Source: Oscillospiraceae bacterium
Lineage (GTDB): Bacteria; Bacillota; Clostridia; Oscillospirales; Oscillospiraceae
Length of the DNA: 64,000 nucleotides
Direction: 5' to 3'
Assembly: GCA_020025425.1 (NCBI GenBank)
Contig: JAHHSD010000001.1
Coordinates: 1 to 64,000, forward strand
Below the pieces are notes generated by a model. It was not told where the DNA came from. It searched no databases and was given only the letters and a program-made list of their open reading frames with translations. Made by a program: the position numbers and the translations under genes. Each line of letters begins with the position of its first letter. The first letter of the stretch is position 1. Shown piece by piece: positions 43,600-52,659 of the stretch.

Positions 43600-46560
43600 T
43601 TACATGGTCAGGCCGTGGTGGAGGATCACAGCAATCTCCGCCCGGCTGATGGGCGCCTTGGGCCGCAGCTGGTAGAGGGCGTCTCCGTTGATCACGCCCT
43701 GCTGGACCATAGCCGCCATAGCGGGCCGCGCATAGGCGCTGACCTGGCTGCCGTCCCGATACCGATACAGCACGCTCTCCGAGGCATAGGGCTGTCCGTA
43801 GCCTGCCGCCTGCATGGCGTGGGACAGGATCACCACCGCGTCCTGGCGGGTGAGGGCGTCATTGGGACGGAAACGTCCGTTGCTGCCGGAGATGATCCCC
43901 CGCTCCCGGGCCGCGGCCACCGCCGAGGCGTAGTAGCTGTTGGCGGGGACGTCGGTAAATCCGGCCGGGGAGGAGCTGGTGAACCCGAACGCCTGGCACA
44001 CCATCACCACGAACTCCGCACGGCTGACGGCGCGGGCGGGGCAGTAGGCGCCGTTGCCGCAGCCCTTGGCCACGCCCTTATAGCGCAGGAACTCCACCGA
44101 GGGTCTGGCCCATTCCCAGTTGGCGGTGCGCATGTCGGTGAAGGTGGGATTGCAGTACTGGTGGGAGACCGTCACCTCCAGCACGCCCGTGGTCCGCTTG
44201 CCCTGGGTGCTGATGGCCTCATAGGGGACACGGACCACGCCCTGGAACCCGGCCCGGGCCACAAAGGTCAGCCGGTCCAGCTGCCGGTCGGCGGCGGTCA
44301 GGGAGTCATAGGTCCCCACCGGTCTGCCGTCCAGATAGAGCCGGCCCTCGGAGCGGCTGGGCAGGGAGGTGAAGCGGACCGAGCTCAGCTCCTCCCCCAG
44401 GGCGGCCAGGCAGGCCACCTGGAAGTCCACCGTGCGCAGGGGGATGGGCAGCGAGGAGCCGAAGGTCCGCACTGTGCCCGACTGGGGCGCGTCCACCGAC
44501 ACCACCACGGTGCCGTAAAACCGCTGGCCGCGGGTGCTCCAGCCGGTGTAGTCGATGTGGACCTCCCCGGGCTCACCGGCGGACACGAAGGTGATGTCCC
44601 GGAGCAGGCGGCCGCTGCCGCTGCGGTAGTAGCTGGTGTGCTCGGACACCTGGCCGTCTCCATGGCTGCCGTTGTAGTACAGCCGTCCGGAGCGCCAGGA
44701 GGGCAGGGTGAACCGCACGGACTCCAGGGGATTTCCGGTGGCGGTCCGGCAGGCCCAGTCAAAATCGTCCTCCTGGAAGGACACCGCGCCGCCGGGGGTG
44801 GTGTGGTAGCTGATGTACCCGCCCTGGCTGTTGCTGCCGGTGCCCACCTGGATGTGCAGGATGCCGCTGAAGGCGGAGCCGTAGCTGTCGGTGCCGGTAA
44901 AGGGCACATCTACCGGCCCCCTGAAATCGCTTCCGGGCACGAAGGTGATGCGGGAGATGCTGGGGGCGGAGCCGTAGTAATAGGACATATTGGTATTCAC
45001 CCGCAGCGGATCCCGGGAGTCGTAGTCATAGAAGAAGGTGCCCACCCGCTGATCGGGCAGGGAGGTGAAACGGACCGAGTGCAGCGGGCGGTTGTTGGCC
45101 AGACGGCAGGCGTCGTCGAAGTCGGAGCCGCTCAGACGCACGCGCACCCCCTGGCGGGTGGTGTAGTTCACGTCTCCCCGGGTGGAGTCCGGGCTGTCGC
45201 CGGACTGGACGATCACGGTCACCTTGCCGGAGAAGCTCCCGCCGTAGCTGTTGATGCACCGGTAAGGGATGGTCACCGTCCCGGAAAAGCCCTTGGCCGG
45301 CACGAAGCTGAGCATATCGCCGGTCTCGCTGTCCACCACCCGGACCTGATCCGAGGCGGTGATGGCCTTGGCATACTCTCCGGACACGGAGTAGTTGCGG
45401 TAGAGGGCGCCAAAGCTGGCCGCAGGGGGATCAAAGACCAGATAATCCGCCGAGCGCCCGGTCCGGGCCTGGCACACATTCTGAAAATCCTCCGCGCTGA
45501 AGGGGGCCGGGTGGTCCTGGGTGGTGTGATAGATCACATCGTCCTGGGGGGCCACGGAAATCTGGATCTTGCCGAAGAAGGGGGTGCCGCCCTGGCCGTA
45601 TCCCGTGTAGGAGATGGTGGCTTTGCCGGCAAAGCCGGAGGCGGGTACAAAGGTGATATCAGACAGTTTTTTCTCGTTGATGCCGGGGTTGACATAATAG
45701 CTCTCCGTGCCGCCCACCCCGTGGCCCGGGGCGTCCGGGGACAGATAGCCGTAGGTGAGCAGTCCCTGGGAGGCGGGCACGGACATGGAGGTCAGCCGCA
45801 CCAGGGAGGTCCCCGTCTTTTCCAGCGAGCGCTGGTTCAGGGTGCTGACCAGGCTGGAGAAGGAGCACAGACGCTGGGCGTCCAGGCTTCCGGGCACCAC
45901 CTCGGCCACGTCCTCCCGGACGGTGACGGTGCACTTGGCCTCATACCGCCCGGCCTTGGCCGTGATCACGGCTTCACCCGGGAAATAGGCGCTGATCCGG
46001 CCATTTTCCACATCGGCCACCGAGACATTATTGGATTCCCAGGTGACGTCCGCCTTGGAGACGCTGCCGAACCGGAGGCAGGTCAGGCTCTCCTCCTGGT
46101 TGACAAAGAGGTCCAGGGTGGATTTCTCCATTTTCAGGCCGGACACCGTGATCTCGCAGATGTCTTTTACACTCTTTCCGTCCTCCTCGCCCTCAGTCTC
46201 CGCAGTGATCTTCGCGACACCGGGGGCGACGGGCGTCACAGTGGCCTTTTTGGAGGAGTCAGCCGAAGGGGTCACAGTGGCCACATCTGTGGCATCGCTG
46301 GTCCATTTGATGTCCACATTTCGGCTTGCCCCCGACGGCTTGAAGCCGATGGACAGCGACAGCTCCTCGGGCTTATCGCCCTCTAATGTCTTATTTTTTT
46401 CGACAAAACTTACCCGCTCCACAATGATGGGCGCAATGGGGGTAAATGCTCCCGGCCCGCCGCCGTCAGGGGCCGCCGCCAGGACGTTCAGGGGACTGAG
46501 GGTCATCAGCCCCGCCAGAACCAGGGCCGCTGCCCGGCGGGTCAGTACGGATGATTTCAT
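43600..46560 (-). CDS. SLH-anchored surface protein with five repeated modules
   Basis: A 986-residue exported protein. Signal peptide at 1-29 (LVLAGLMTLSPLNVLAAA). Then two Ig-like modules (about 45-215), then about five modules of 110-125 residues (about 225-815). Each module has the sequence F...C...G..L..VRFT near the front and ITFV...GF.G.V.I.YTG..S.G..F.G.V.V.V near the end. Three SLH domains at the C-terminus (about 815-986, with PARAVSRAEFVVM and RPNDALTRQDAVVIL) would attach it to cell-wall polymer. I do not recognise the repeated module. It follows the larger SLH gene after an attenuator-like hairpin; AAGGAG lies 7 bases before the ATG. Confidence 0.85.
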   Translation of the reverse strand: MKSSVLTRRAAALVLAGLMTLSPLNVLAAAPDGGGPGAFTPIAPIIVERVSFVEKNKTLEGDKPEELSLSIGFKPSGASRNVDIKWTSDATDVATVTPSADSSKKATVTPVAPGVAKITAETEGEEDGKSVKDICEITVSGLKMEKSTLDLFVNQEESLTCLRFGSVSKADVTWESNNVSVADVENGRISAYFPGEAVITAKAGRYEAKCTVTVREDVAEVVPGSLDAQRLCSFSSLVSTLNQRSLEKTGTSLVRLTSMSVPASQGLLTYGYLSPDAPGHGVGGTESYYVNPGINEKKLSDITFVPASGFAGKATISYTGYGQGGTPFFGKIQISVAPQDDVIYHTTQDHPAPFSAEDFQNVCQARTGRSADYLVFDPPAASFGALYRNYSVSGEYAKAITASDQVRVVDSETGDMLSFVPAKGFSGTVTIPYRCINSYGGSFSGKVTVIVQSGDSPDSTRGDVNYTTRQGVRVRLSGSDFDDACRLANNRPLHSVRFTSLPDQRVGTFFYDYDSRDPLRVNTNMSYYYGSAPSISRITFVPGSDFRGPVDVPFTGTDSYGSAFSGILHIQVGTGSNSQGGYISYHTTPGGAVSFQEDDFDWACRTATGNPLESVRFTLPSWRSGRLYYNGSHGDGQVSEHTSYYRSGSGRLLRDITFVSAGEPGEVHIDYTGWSTRGQRFYGTVVVSVDAPQSGTVRTFGSSLPIPLRTVDFQVACLAALGEELSSVRFTSLPSRSEGRLYLDGRPVGTYDSLTAADRQLDRLTFVARAGFQGVVRVPYEAISTQGKRTTGVLEVTVSHQYCNPTFTDMRTANWEWARPSVEFLRYKGVAKGCGNGAYCPARAVSRAEFVVMVCQAFGFTSSSPAGFTDVPANSYYASAVAAARERGIISGSNGRFRPNDALTRQDAVVILSHAMQAAGYGQPYASESVLYRYRDGSQVSAYARPAMAAMVQQGVINGDALYQLRPKAPISRAEIAVILHHGLTM

Positions 46561-46588
46561 GGACTCACTCCTTTTTTGCTGTTTGGGG

Positions 46589-46616
46589 AAAAAGGGCGGC
46601 GGATGCCGCCCTTTTT
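46589..46616 (-). terminator. terminator-like hairpin between the two SLH genes
   Basis: A 12-bp stem (46589-46600 with 46605-46616) with a 4-base loop and a run of T after it on the minus strand. It comes 16 bases after the first SLH stop codon and 28 bases before the next start, leaving little room for a separate promoter. Expression of the second gene may depend on read-through. Confidence 0.8.
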
Positions 46617-46632
46617 CGTGGGGTTTGTGGTG

Positions 46633-49600
46633 TTACTTGGTTGCGTCCCAATCCTTGACCGTGATATGGAAGGTCGGGATATAGAATCCTTCTTCATTTT
46701 TTTCCAGCTTCATCTGTAATGCCAGGCCGCGGGGAGGAATACTGCCCTGGCTGTTGCACATATTTCCGTTGAAGCTGATGGTGGTATTTTGCTTGACACC
46801 ATTAAATTTGACAATGAGAGTATCCGTCTTTTCTCGATTCTTTTCTGGTTTCTTGGGGTCGACCATCACATTGCTGTCTCCCTTAGGCAGGAAACGACTC
46901 AAATAGTACTGGTCTTTCTCGGGGTCTGTCAGCATCTTATCTTGGGCGTCTACCACCTGTTTGGTCTTTCCCTGGTCATTGAAGTACAGATAGTCGTCAA
47001 AAACCAGGGTGATCGTACCGCTGTACGCGCGGTTCAGCGCTTCATTGTAGTCATTTACAATCTTTGTATCAACTGCCGTACCGAGTGTAGTGACCTTTAA
47101 GAACTTGGTTTCCGGCCACTCCATGTAACGGCCCGCCGAGAAGGAGCTGGCAGAGCCCAGAGGGCTCTTGCCCATGGCTACAAACCAATACTGCTGCTTG
47201 GCCGGCTTCATGGCATCCTTGCACTCTACATTCTGCTGACAATGGTTCTGCATGGTCAGGTTAACGTCTCCCACCTTAACAATGGAGGTTCCGTTGGTTG
47301 TAGCTGTTTCAAACACACCGGTCATGGTGTTCTGGATGTCCTGAGTACTGAACAGGTCGAACACCGAGCCCTGGCTGCGTCCGCCCCTATTATAGGGTGT
47401 TGCCATGGCCTCCAGGAGAGTCATGGCCTTATATTTCTTGATATCAGGCTGTGTCAGTCCGTACTGTGCCTCTGCACTTGTGTTCCAATACTGCTCCATC
47501 TTCTGGTTAAAGGTAGCACCTTCCACACCGGAAACGATCATCATATACCGCACGTCGGCCTCGCGCTCTTTTCCGTCTTTGTCCCGCGCGGCAACTGTGG
47601 CAGCAGACTTACTGGTCAGGCTGACATTCAGGACAGGCCGGTCCACAGCCAATGTCTCAAAGCGGAAGGCATAGACTTTTTCGGAGGTGGACTCGGGGGA
47701 CTGTCCCTGCAGGACGAAATAGGCGATATACTTTGTCTCCGCCTTCAGCTTGTTGACAATGGAAATTCTCTTCACGCTGCCGTCGGTGGTGCCGTGGCCT
47801 ACCACGTAGTCACCCTGGTATGTGGGGTTGGTGATCTCACTGGGCACAGGCAGGGTCACATTACCCTCTATGTTATTGATGAAGGGGGTGCCATCTTCGG
47901 GAAGCTGATCCCAGCTGTTATCTCCCTTTTTAATCGGGGTGCCGTCCTTCAGTGTGGTGGGGATATTGCCAACCTCAGTAATAACATAGAAGTACTTGGT
48001 CTGTCCCCGGTTCAGCAGAACGTCAATGGCCACACCGGAGTCGCCGGGTGCAAAGGTGGGATAGCCGTTGATAAAGAAGGGTGCCTTACTGTCCCGGAAG
48101 GGGCAGGAGACTGTGTACTTCTCAGGCACGCCCAGCTGCTTCACCTTGTAGATGCCGGCCTGGTGCGTCTGGAAGCTCTGGGGAGTCAGGTTAGTTCTGG
48201 CCAGATTGGTCATGGAGCCCAGCTCACCGGCCACAGCCATGATATCGATGGAGACCGTGCCGCTCCACTCTTCCCGCTTATCATCGCCCACGCCGTTGAG
48301 CTTTTTGACGATGATGCCGTACTCCCGATCCTCTTCCATTTTTTTCAGCTGCTCAAAGCTGGGGTTATCCTTGTCCTGGGACATCAGCTCCCGGGTCAGG
48401 CTCAGGCCCACCTCGGGGTCCTGGGCCGTGGGGCCGAAGGCGGTGGTGGTATTGGTCTCGCCCAGCTTGGTCCACTTATCCTCACTGTCGTTCTTGCGGT
48501 ACACCTCGATCTCCATCTGATCCTTGGACCAGAGCAGCAGGTCCCACACCACCTCATCTGCCACGCTGGTGGCAGTGACGGGGCTGACCTTAAAGGACAT
48601 GTCGAAGGTAAGCTCATTGTCATCGGTGTCTGTGCCCTTGGAGGAACCTCTGGAGAAGATCATCTGCGCGTCAATGGTGGTGAACTCGGGCAGCTTGACC
48701 TTGCCCCGGTCGCCTACCATGGGGTTGGCGGCGGGGGAGGTGTCCACAATGCCCTCCAGCTCGAAGTAGTAGGTGACGCCGCTGGCCAGGTTCAGGCCGC
48801 TCTCCTCCCTGACCTTATTGAAGGGCAGGGTAATGATCATCTCGCCTGTGATGACATCCATCTTCACCTCAGCCTTGCGATAATTCACAAGCCAGTCCGC
48901 CGGCTCGGGAGCAGTTCCGTCCCAGGGATCGGGGCACACGGGCTGTCCGCTGAGGGGCTTGCGGTAGAGATGGATATGGGTGGCCAGCGCCTCCGCCAGA
49001 TCATCGGTCTTTTTCTCGTCATAGAGCTGGAGGAACTCGTTATAAACCAGCTCGCCGTTCTTATCCTGCTTGCCCTTGACGTTCTCAGAGAACACCAGGC
49101 GGATGGAGGTGTCAGGATAAGGGGTGGGGTCCTTGGGATTGCTGCTGCCGTCATGGGTAAACTCCTGGTATGCAGTGGGGGCCTCGTTGTCCAGGGTCTT
49201 GATCTCCATGGGCGGTTTCAGGTCGGCGGTATAGACGTTGTAGTTGCCCGCCTTGTCCTTGGCCACAAAGTAGAGGTCGTAGGTGGTCTGGGACTCCAGG
49301 CCGGTGATGTTGAACTTCACATCGGTCATGCCCTTGGGCACAGAGACGCTGCCCTTTTTCAGGGCGCCCACGCCGTTTTCCACCTGGATCTTGGCCTTGA
49401 TGTCATCGACATCAGGCACGGGCGCACCCGCCGGAGCGGTGTAGAAGGGCTGGCCCTTCTTCACCACGGCCCAGTAGAAGGTGCCGGGCTCGTCCAGAGC
49501 GAAGGTCATGGTGATCGTGGTGGCCTTGGCGTCGGTCAGGGTCAGGTGCTGGATCTTGGGGGGAGTCAGGTCGGGGGTGTGGACCGGCACCTTCTTCACG

Positions 49601-51618
49601 GCGGAGCTCTTGCCGTTGTCCACGTCGCTCAGCCACAGGTAGAGGTCGTAGTCGGTCTGCTCCTTCAGGGTGCTGTTGTTGATCTTGGGCAGGAGATGGG
49701 GGGTGTTCTTCCGCACGTCCATCTGGCCCCAGCCCAGATTGCCGGTGACGGCGCCCGCCTTGAAGTCCTCGGGACGGGGTGCCACGGCGCCCTTGGGCAT
49801 CAGGGCGTAGAACAGGCGGCAGTCCTTGGTGGCCATCACCTTGGACTGGACCACGATCTTCCTGTCGAAGTCCTGGGTCATAATCAGCTCGGGATAGCCC
49901 TGGGCAAACTCGGGGGTGGAGTCGTCGGGGGTGGTGAAGGCGGCGATCTTCACCTGGCTGTTGCGGCCGCGGTTGTCCGTCAGCATGGCGGAGACGTAGT
50001 AGGAGCCGTCTTTGGTCAGGCCGGAGAGCTTGGCGGTGATCTCGGTCCGGGCCGATTTCACGTCCACAGTCCCGCTCTTGATGATCTTATTGGTATAATC
50101 CTGGGGGGAGAGCAGCTCCTTCTCGCCCACCGAGCCGTCGGTCAGGGCGGTCAGGGCCCAGCGGACGGTGCCCTTCTTATTGGTGCTGAACACCGCGTCG
50201 GCCCCCCGGGGGGACACGTCGCGCATCAGGGGGAAGCCGCTGAGAATGCGGGGGTCCTCGGAGGACTCGGCCGCTGCGGCGGAATCCATGTTCTCTTTGT
50301 TGATGTTGGCCTCGATGCCGGGGCGGACCACGATGGTGTCCGGCAGCATCTCCACCTTGGTGTCAGGCGCGTTGATGTTCACATGGGACAGATTGCCCCC
50401 GCCGGTGACGGTGGTGGGGCGGTCCAGGTTGGTCTCCTGGACGGTGACGAAGCGGTCCACACGCAGCTGGGCGTCCACGGCCTGCTCGTCGATGGTGACC
50501 TTCTGGGCGGAGCCATTGGCAATGATCAGGGTGGAGTTGGGGCTGCGGTTGATGACTTCCTTAATATTGCCGGCCAGGGAGAGCTCCATATCCTTGATGC
50601 CGTTCTCCATCTGGATCAGCTTCAGGCCCAGGTTCTCGCCGGTCACATCCTCAATAAAGGCGGAGGTACGCACCGTGGTCTCGGGGATGTAGGTCAGGCC
50701 CTCGGCGCGGACGGAGAGGAACTGCCCCTGGAGGCTGTCCACGTCCATGGAGTCTGCGGTCACGTTGCGCAGGATCACGCTGGACTGGCCCTTCTGGCTG
50801 GTGCCGGTGCCGCAGATGACGATCTTGCCCATCACGGTCACGTTCTCCAGCACCATGGACTCCAGTCCGATGCCGCCGGTCAGGTACAGGTTGCCGGTAA
50901 TGGTGGTGTTCTTCAGCACCACGTCCGGGGAGGTGATGGTCAGGTTGCCGTACACGCCGCCCAGGCTTTGGGTGCCCGGCTTGTCAATGCGGGTGCCGAT
51001 GGCCTTGGACAGGATGCAGGCCGTCTGGCCGCGGGTGATGGGCTCCTGGGGGCGGAAGCTCCCGTCCGGATAGCCGGAGATAATACCCATAGCGGCGGCG
51101 CCCCGGGCGCTGATTCTGGCCCAGTTGCTGATCCGGGTGCTGTCGGAAAACTGGGTACCCACACCGGGATCGCTCTTGATGCGCAGGCTGTTGCCCAGCA
51201 TGGTCACGGCCTGCTCCCGGGTGACAGGGCTGTTGGGGGCGGCCGTAGTGGAGCTGGTTCCGGCAAAATAGCCCGTCTTATGGGCGATGCCGATATCCTC
51301 GCGGTACCAGGCGTGCTCCGGCACATCGGAGAAGGGGTTGGGTCCCACCTCCTGATAGCCGAAGGCCCGGTTCATCATGGTGACAAATTCTGCGCGGGTG
51401 ATCCTGCGCTCGGGGTGCAGGCTCCCTGATCCGTCACCTACCATGACGCCCCACTCCTGCATCTGCTGGAGGCAGGGGTCCATCCAGGAGGCCGCCTGGG
51501 CCGGAAGGGCCGCAGCGGGGATCATGCCAAGGAGCATGGCCACGCTCAGCAGGGCCACAATGCTCCGGCGCAGCCCGTTCATCAGGCCCGCTTTCTTTTC
51601 GTTTCTTTCAGTTCTCAT
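46633..51618 (-). CDS. giant SLH-anchored surface protein
   Basis: A 1661-residue exported protein. Signal peptide at about 15-43 (IVALLSVAMLLGMIPAAA). Three SLH domains follow at the N-terminus (about 45-215; ERRITRAEFVTMM and QEPITRGQTACIL). Residues 220-450 have short Gly/Asn/Val-rich repeats like a beta-helix (GNLTITSPDVVLKNTTITGN). The rest is a chain of Ig- or FnIII-like modules, several with TYDLYF or TKYIAYF-type strands. I chose the ATG at 51618 because AGGTG lies 6 bases upstream. It begins 17 bases after the PilZ gene and should be in the same transcript. Role unknown: structural layer or adhesin. Confidence 0.85.
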   Translation of the reverse strand: MRTERNEKKAGLMNGLRRSIVALLSVAMLLGMIPAAALPAQAASWMDPCLQQMQEWGVMVGDGSGSLHPERRITRAEFVTMMNRAFGYQEVGPNPFSDVPEHAWYREDIGIAHKTGYFAGTSSTTAAPNSPVTREQAVTMLGNSLRIKSDPGVGTQFSDSTRISNWARISARGAAAMGIISGYPDGSFRPQEPITRGQTACILSKAIGTRIDKPGTQSLGGVYGNLTITSPDVVLKNTTITGNLYLTGGIGLESMVLENVTVMGKIVICGTGTSQKGQSSVILRNVTADSMDVDSLQGQFLSVRAEGLTYIPETTVRTSAFIEDVTGENLGLKLIQMENGIKDMELSLAGNIKEVINRSPNSTLIIANGSAQKVTIDEQAVDAQLRVDRFVTVQETNLDRPTTVTGGGNLSHVNINAPDTKVEMLPDTIVVRPGIEANINKENMDSAAAAESSEDPRILSGFPLMRDVSPRGADAVFSTNKKGTVRWALTALTDGSVGEKELLSPQDYTNKIIKSGTVDVKSARTEITAKLSGLTKDGSYYVSAMLTDNRGRNSQVKIAAFTTPDDSTPEFAQGYPELIMTQDFDRKIVVQSKVMATKDCRLFYALMPKGAVAPRPEDFKAGAVTGNLGWGQMDVRKNTPHLLPKINNSTLKEQTDYDLYLWLSDVDNGKSSAVKKVPVHTPDLTPPKIQHLTLTDAKATTITMTFALDEPGTFYWAVVKKGQPFYTAPAGAPVPDVDDIKAKIQVENGVGALKKGSVSVPKGMTDVKFNITGLESQTTYDLYFVAKDKAGNYNVYTADLKPPMEIKTLDNEAPTAYQEFTHDGSSNPKDPTPYPDTSIRLVFSENVKGKQDKNGELVYNEFLQLYDEKKTDDLAEALATHIHLYRKPLSGQPVCPDPWDGTAPEPADWLVNYRKAEVKMDVITGEMIITLPFNKVREESGLNLASGVTYYFELEGIVDTSPAANPMVGDRGKVKLPEFTTIDAQMIFSRGSSKGTDTDDNELTFDMSFKVSPVTATSVADEVVWDLLLWSKDQMEIEVYRKNDSEDKWTKLGETNTTTAFGPTAQDPEVGLSLTRELMSQDKDNPSFEQLKKMEEDREYGIIVKKLNGVGDDKREEWSGTVSIDIMAVAGELGSMTNLARTNLTPQSFQTHQAGIYKVKQLGVPEKYTVSCPFRDSKAPFFINGYPTFAPGDSGVAIDVLLNRGQTKYFYVITEVGNIPTTLKDGTPIKKGDNSWDQLPEDGTPFINNIEGNVTLPVPSEITNPTYQGDYVVGHGTTDGSVKRISIVNKLKAETKYIAYFVLQGQSPESTSEKVYAFRFETLAVDRPVLNVSLTSKSAATVAARDKDGKEREADVRYMMIVSGVEGATFNQKMEQYWNTSAEAQYGLTQPDIKKYKAMTLLEAMATPYNRGGRSQGSVFDLFSTQDIQNTMTGVFETATTNGTSIVKVGDVNLTMQNHCQQNVECKDAMKPAKQQYWFVAMGKSPLGSASSFSAGRYMEWPETKFLKVTTLGTAVDTKIVNDYNEALNRAYSGTITLVFDDYLYFNDQGKTKQVVDAQDKMLTDPEKDQYYLSRFLPKGDSNVMVDPKKPEKNREKTDTLIVKFNGVKQNTTISFNGNMCNSQGSIPPRGLALQMKLEKNEEGFYIPTFHITVKDWDATK

Positions 51619-51635
51619 TACGCTCACCTCAGCCT

Positions 51636-52259
51636 TTAAAGTCCTTTACGTCGATTCTGAAGTTGGATGTTGAACACCGCTTTTCTGATCATTGCCTCCT
51701 CATCGCCCCGCATTTCAATAAACTTCGCGGCGTAGAAGGTCATCTCATCATCCAGCTTGCGGTGGTGGAGGACCTGGCACTGCACCACCAGGGGATAGCT
51801 GGTGACCGGCAGCACCACCTCCAGCTGCTCTCCGTCCGTCAGTGCGGTGGGGCTGGAGAAGCCGATGCCGCCGCAGCTGATGTCCACCGACCGGATTTCC
51901 TGTCGGCCCTTCCACATTCCGCTCAGCGGATAGATATAGCTCTCGAACTGCACGGGGACCCGCAGATCGCGGCGAAGCTCGAAGTAAGCAATGGAGTTCC
52001 GCTTCACAATAATGCGGTTCGGTGTCTGTCTCAGCGGCGTGCAGGACAGGTTAATGCCCTTATCCGGATTGACCACGCTCACCTCTCCCAGATCCATAAA
52101 GTCCATCAGGTCCTTCTGGCTTCCATCCTCCAGTCGGAATGTCAGGATCTCCTCATCCAGAGAGCTCTCCAGCAAAACATGTGCCAGCTGGATCCCCTTT
52201 TGGTCCAGCAGGAGCCACTCCGCTTGTTTGTTCCATCCATACTTCACATCAGCGCACAT
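51636..52259 (-). CDS. PilZ-domain protein, YcgR-like
   Basis: A 207-residue protein with a YcgR-type N-terminal region (about 10-95) and a PilZ domain (about 100-205). The cyclic-di-GMP contacts are visible: RRDLR near residue 100 and DISCGGIGF near residue 128. YcgR-type proteins brake the flagellar motor when cyclic-di-GMP is high. The ATG at 52259 lies inside the flhX coding end, an 11-base overlap. A longer frame reads through an Arg-rich stretch that mirrors the FlhX tail and is unlikely to be real. Confidence 0.88.
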   Translation of the reverse strand: MCADVKYGWNKQAEWLLLDQKGIQLAHVLLESSLDEEILTFRLEDGSQKDLMDFMDLGEVSVVNPDKGINLSCTPLRQTPNRIIVKRNSIAYFELRRDLRVPVQFESYIYPLSGMWKGRQEIRSVDISCGGIGFSSPTALTDGEQLEVVLPVTSYPLVVQCQVLHHRKLDDEMTFYAAKFIEMRGDEEAMIRKAVFNIQLQNRRKGL

Positions 52260-52659
52260 GACTGTCCTCCTCCTCCGTATTCTCCTTGGACTGCGCATTC
52301 TCCGCGGCCTCGGTTCCCGTCTTGGGCGGGGTATTTTCCGCAGCCGCAGCACCCGCCTTGGGCGGTGTGCTCCCCTTCCCGTTCTTTTCAAGATCAAAGT
52401 GCAGGAAGTATACATAAATTTCTACAATGGCCTGATAAAGACTCTCCGGGATCTCCTGGCCCAGCTCCAGCTGGGTCAGGATGGTGCTCAGGGAGGTATC
52501 CTCATAGATGGGCACCCCGCAGTCCGCGGCGGTCTCCACAATCTTCTCGGCCATGTATCCCATGCCGGACGCAACAATTACAGGCGCGGCGTCATTCTCA
52601 CCATATCGGAGCGCCACAGCTTTTTTAGCCGGGGCCGTTTCACGATCAGACTTTGACAT
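52249..52659 (-). CDS. flhX: FlhB C-terminal-like protein FlhX
   Basis: A 136-residue protein matching only the cytoplasmic C-terminal domain of FlhB (AVALRYGENDAAPVIVASG, then LELGQEIPESLYQAIVEIY). It lacks the membrane helices and the NPTH cleavage site. Such FlhX proteins (YlqH type) can stand in for the cleaved part of FlhB in export switching. The last 45 residues form a Pro/Thr/Glu-rich repeat tail not seen in short homologues. It overlaps the upstream gene by 14 bases. Confidence 0.85.
   Translation of the reverse strand: MSKSDRETAPAKKAVALRYGENDAAPVIVASGMGYMAEKIVETAADCGVPIYEDTSLSTILTQLELGQEIPESLYQAIVEIYVYFLHFDLEKNGKGSTPPKAGAAAAENTPPKTGTEAAENAQSKENTEEEDSHVR

Noticed and set aside
43594..46386. 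A 930-codon open frame antisense to the smaller SLH gene
   Set aside because: Same shadow composition, no motif, and it starts inside the terminator of the real gene.
47242..51429. A 1395-codon open frame antisense to the large SLH gene
   Set aside because: It has no recognisable domain, a Gly/His/Leu/Val-biased composition typical of a reverse-strand shadow in GC-rich coding DNA, and no ribosome site. The minus frame has signal peptide and SLH domains.
51636..52415. N-terminal Arg-rich extension of the PilZ protein
   Set aside because: The extra 52 codons overlap the flhX repeat tail in another frame and have no ribosome site; the ATG at 52259 fits better.
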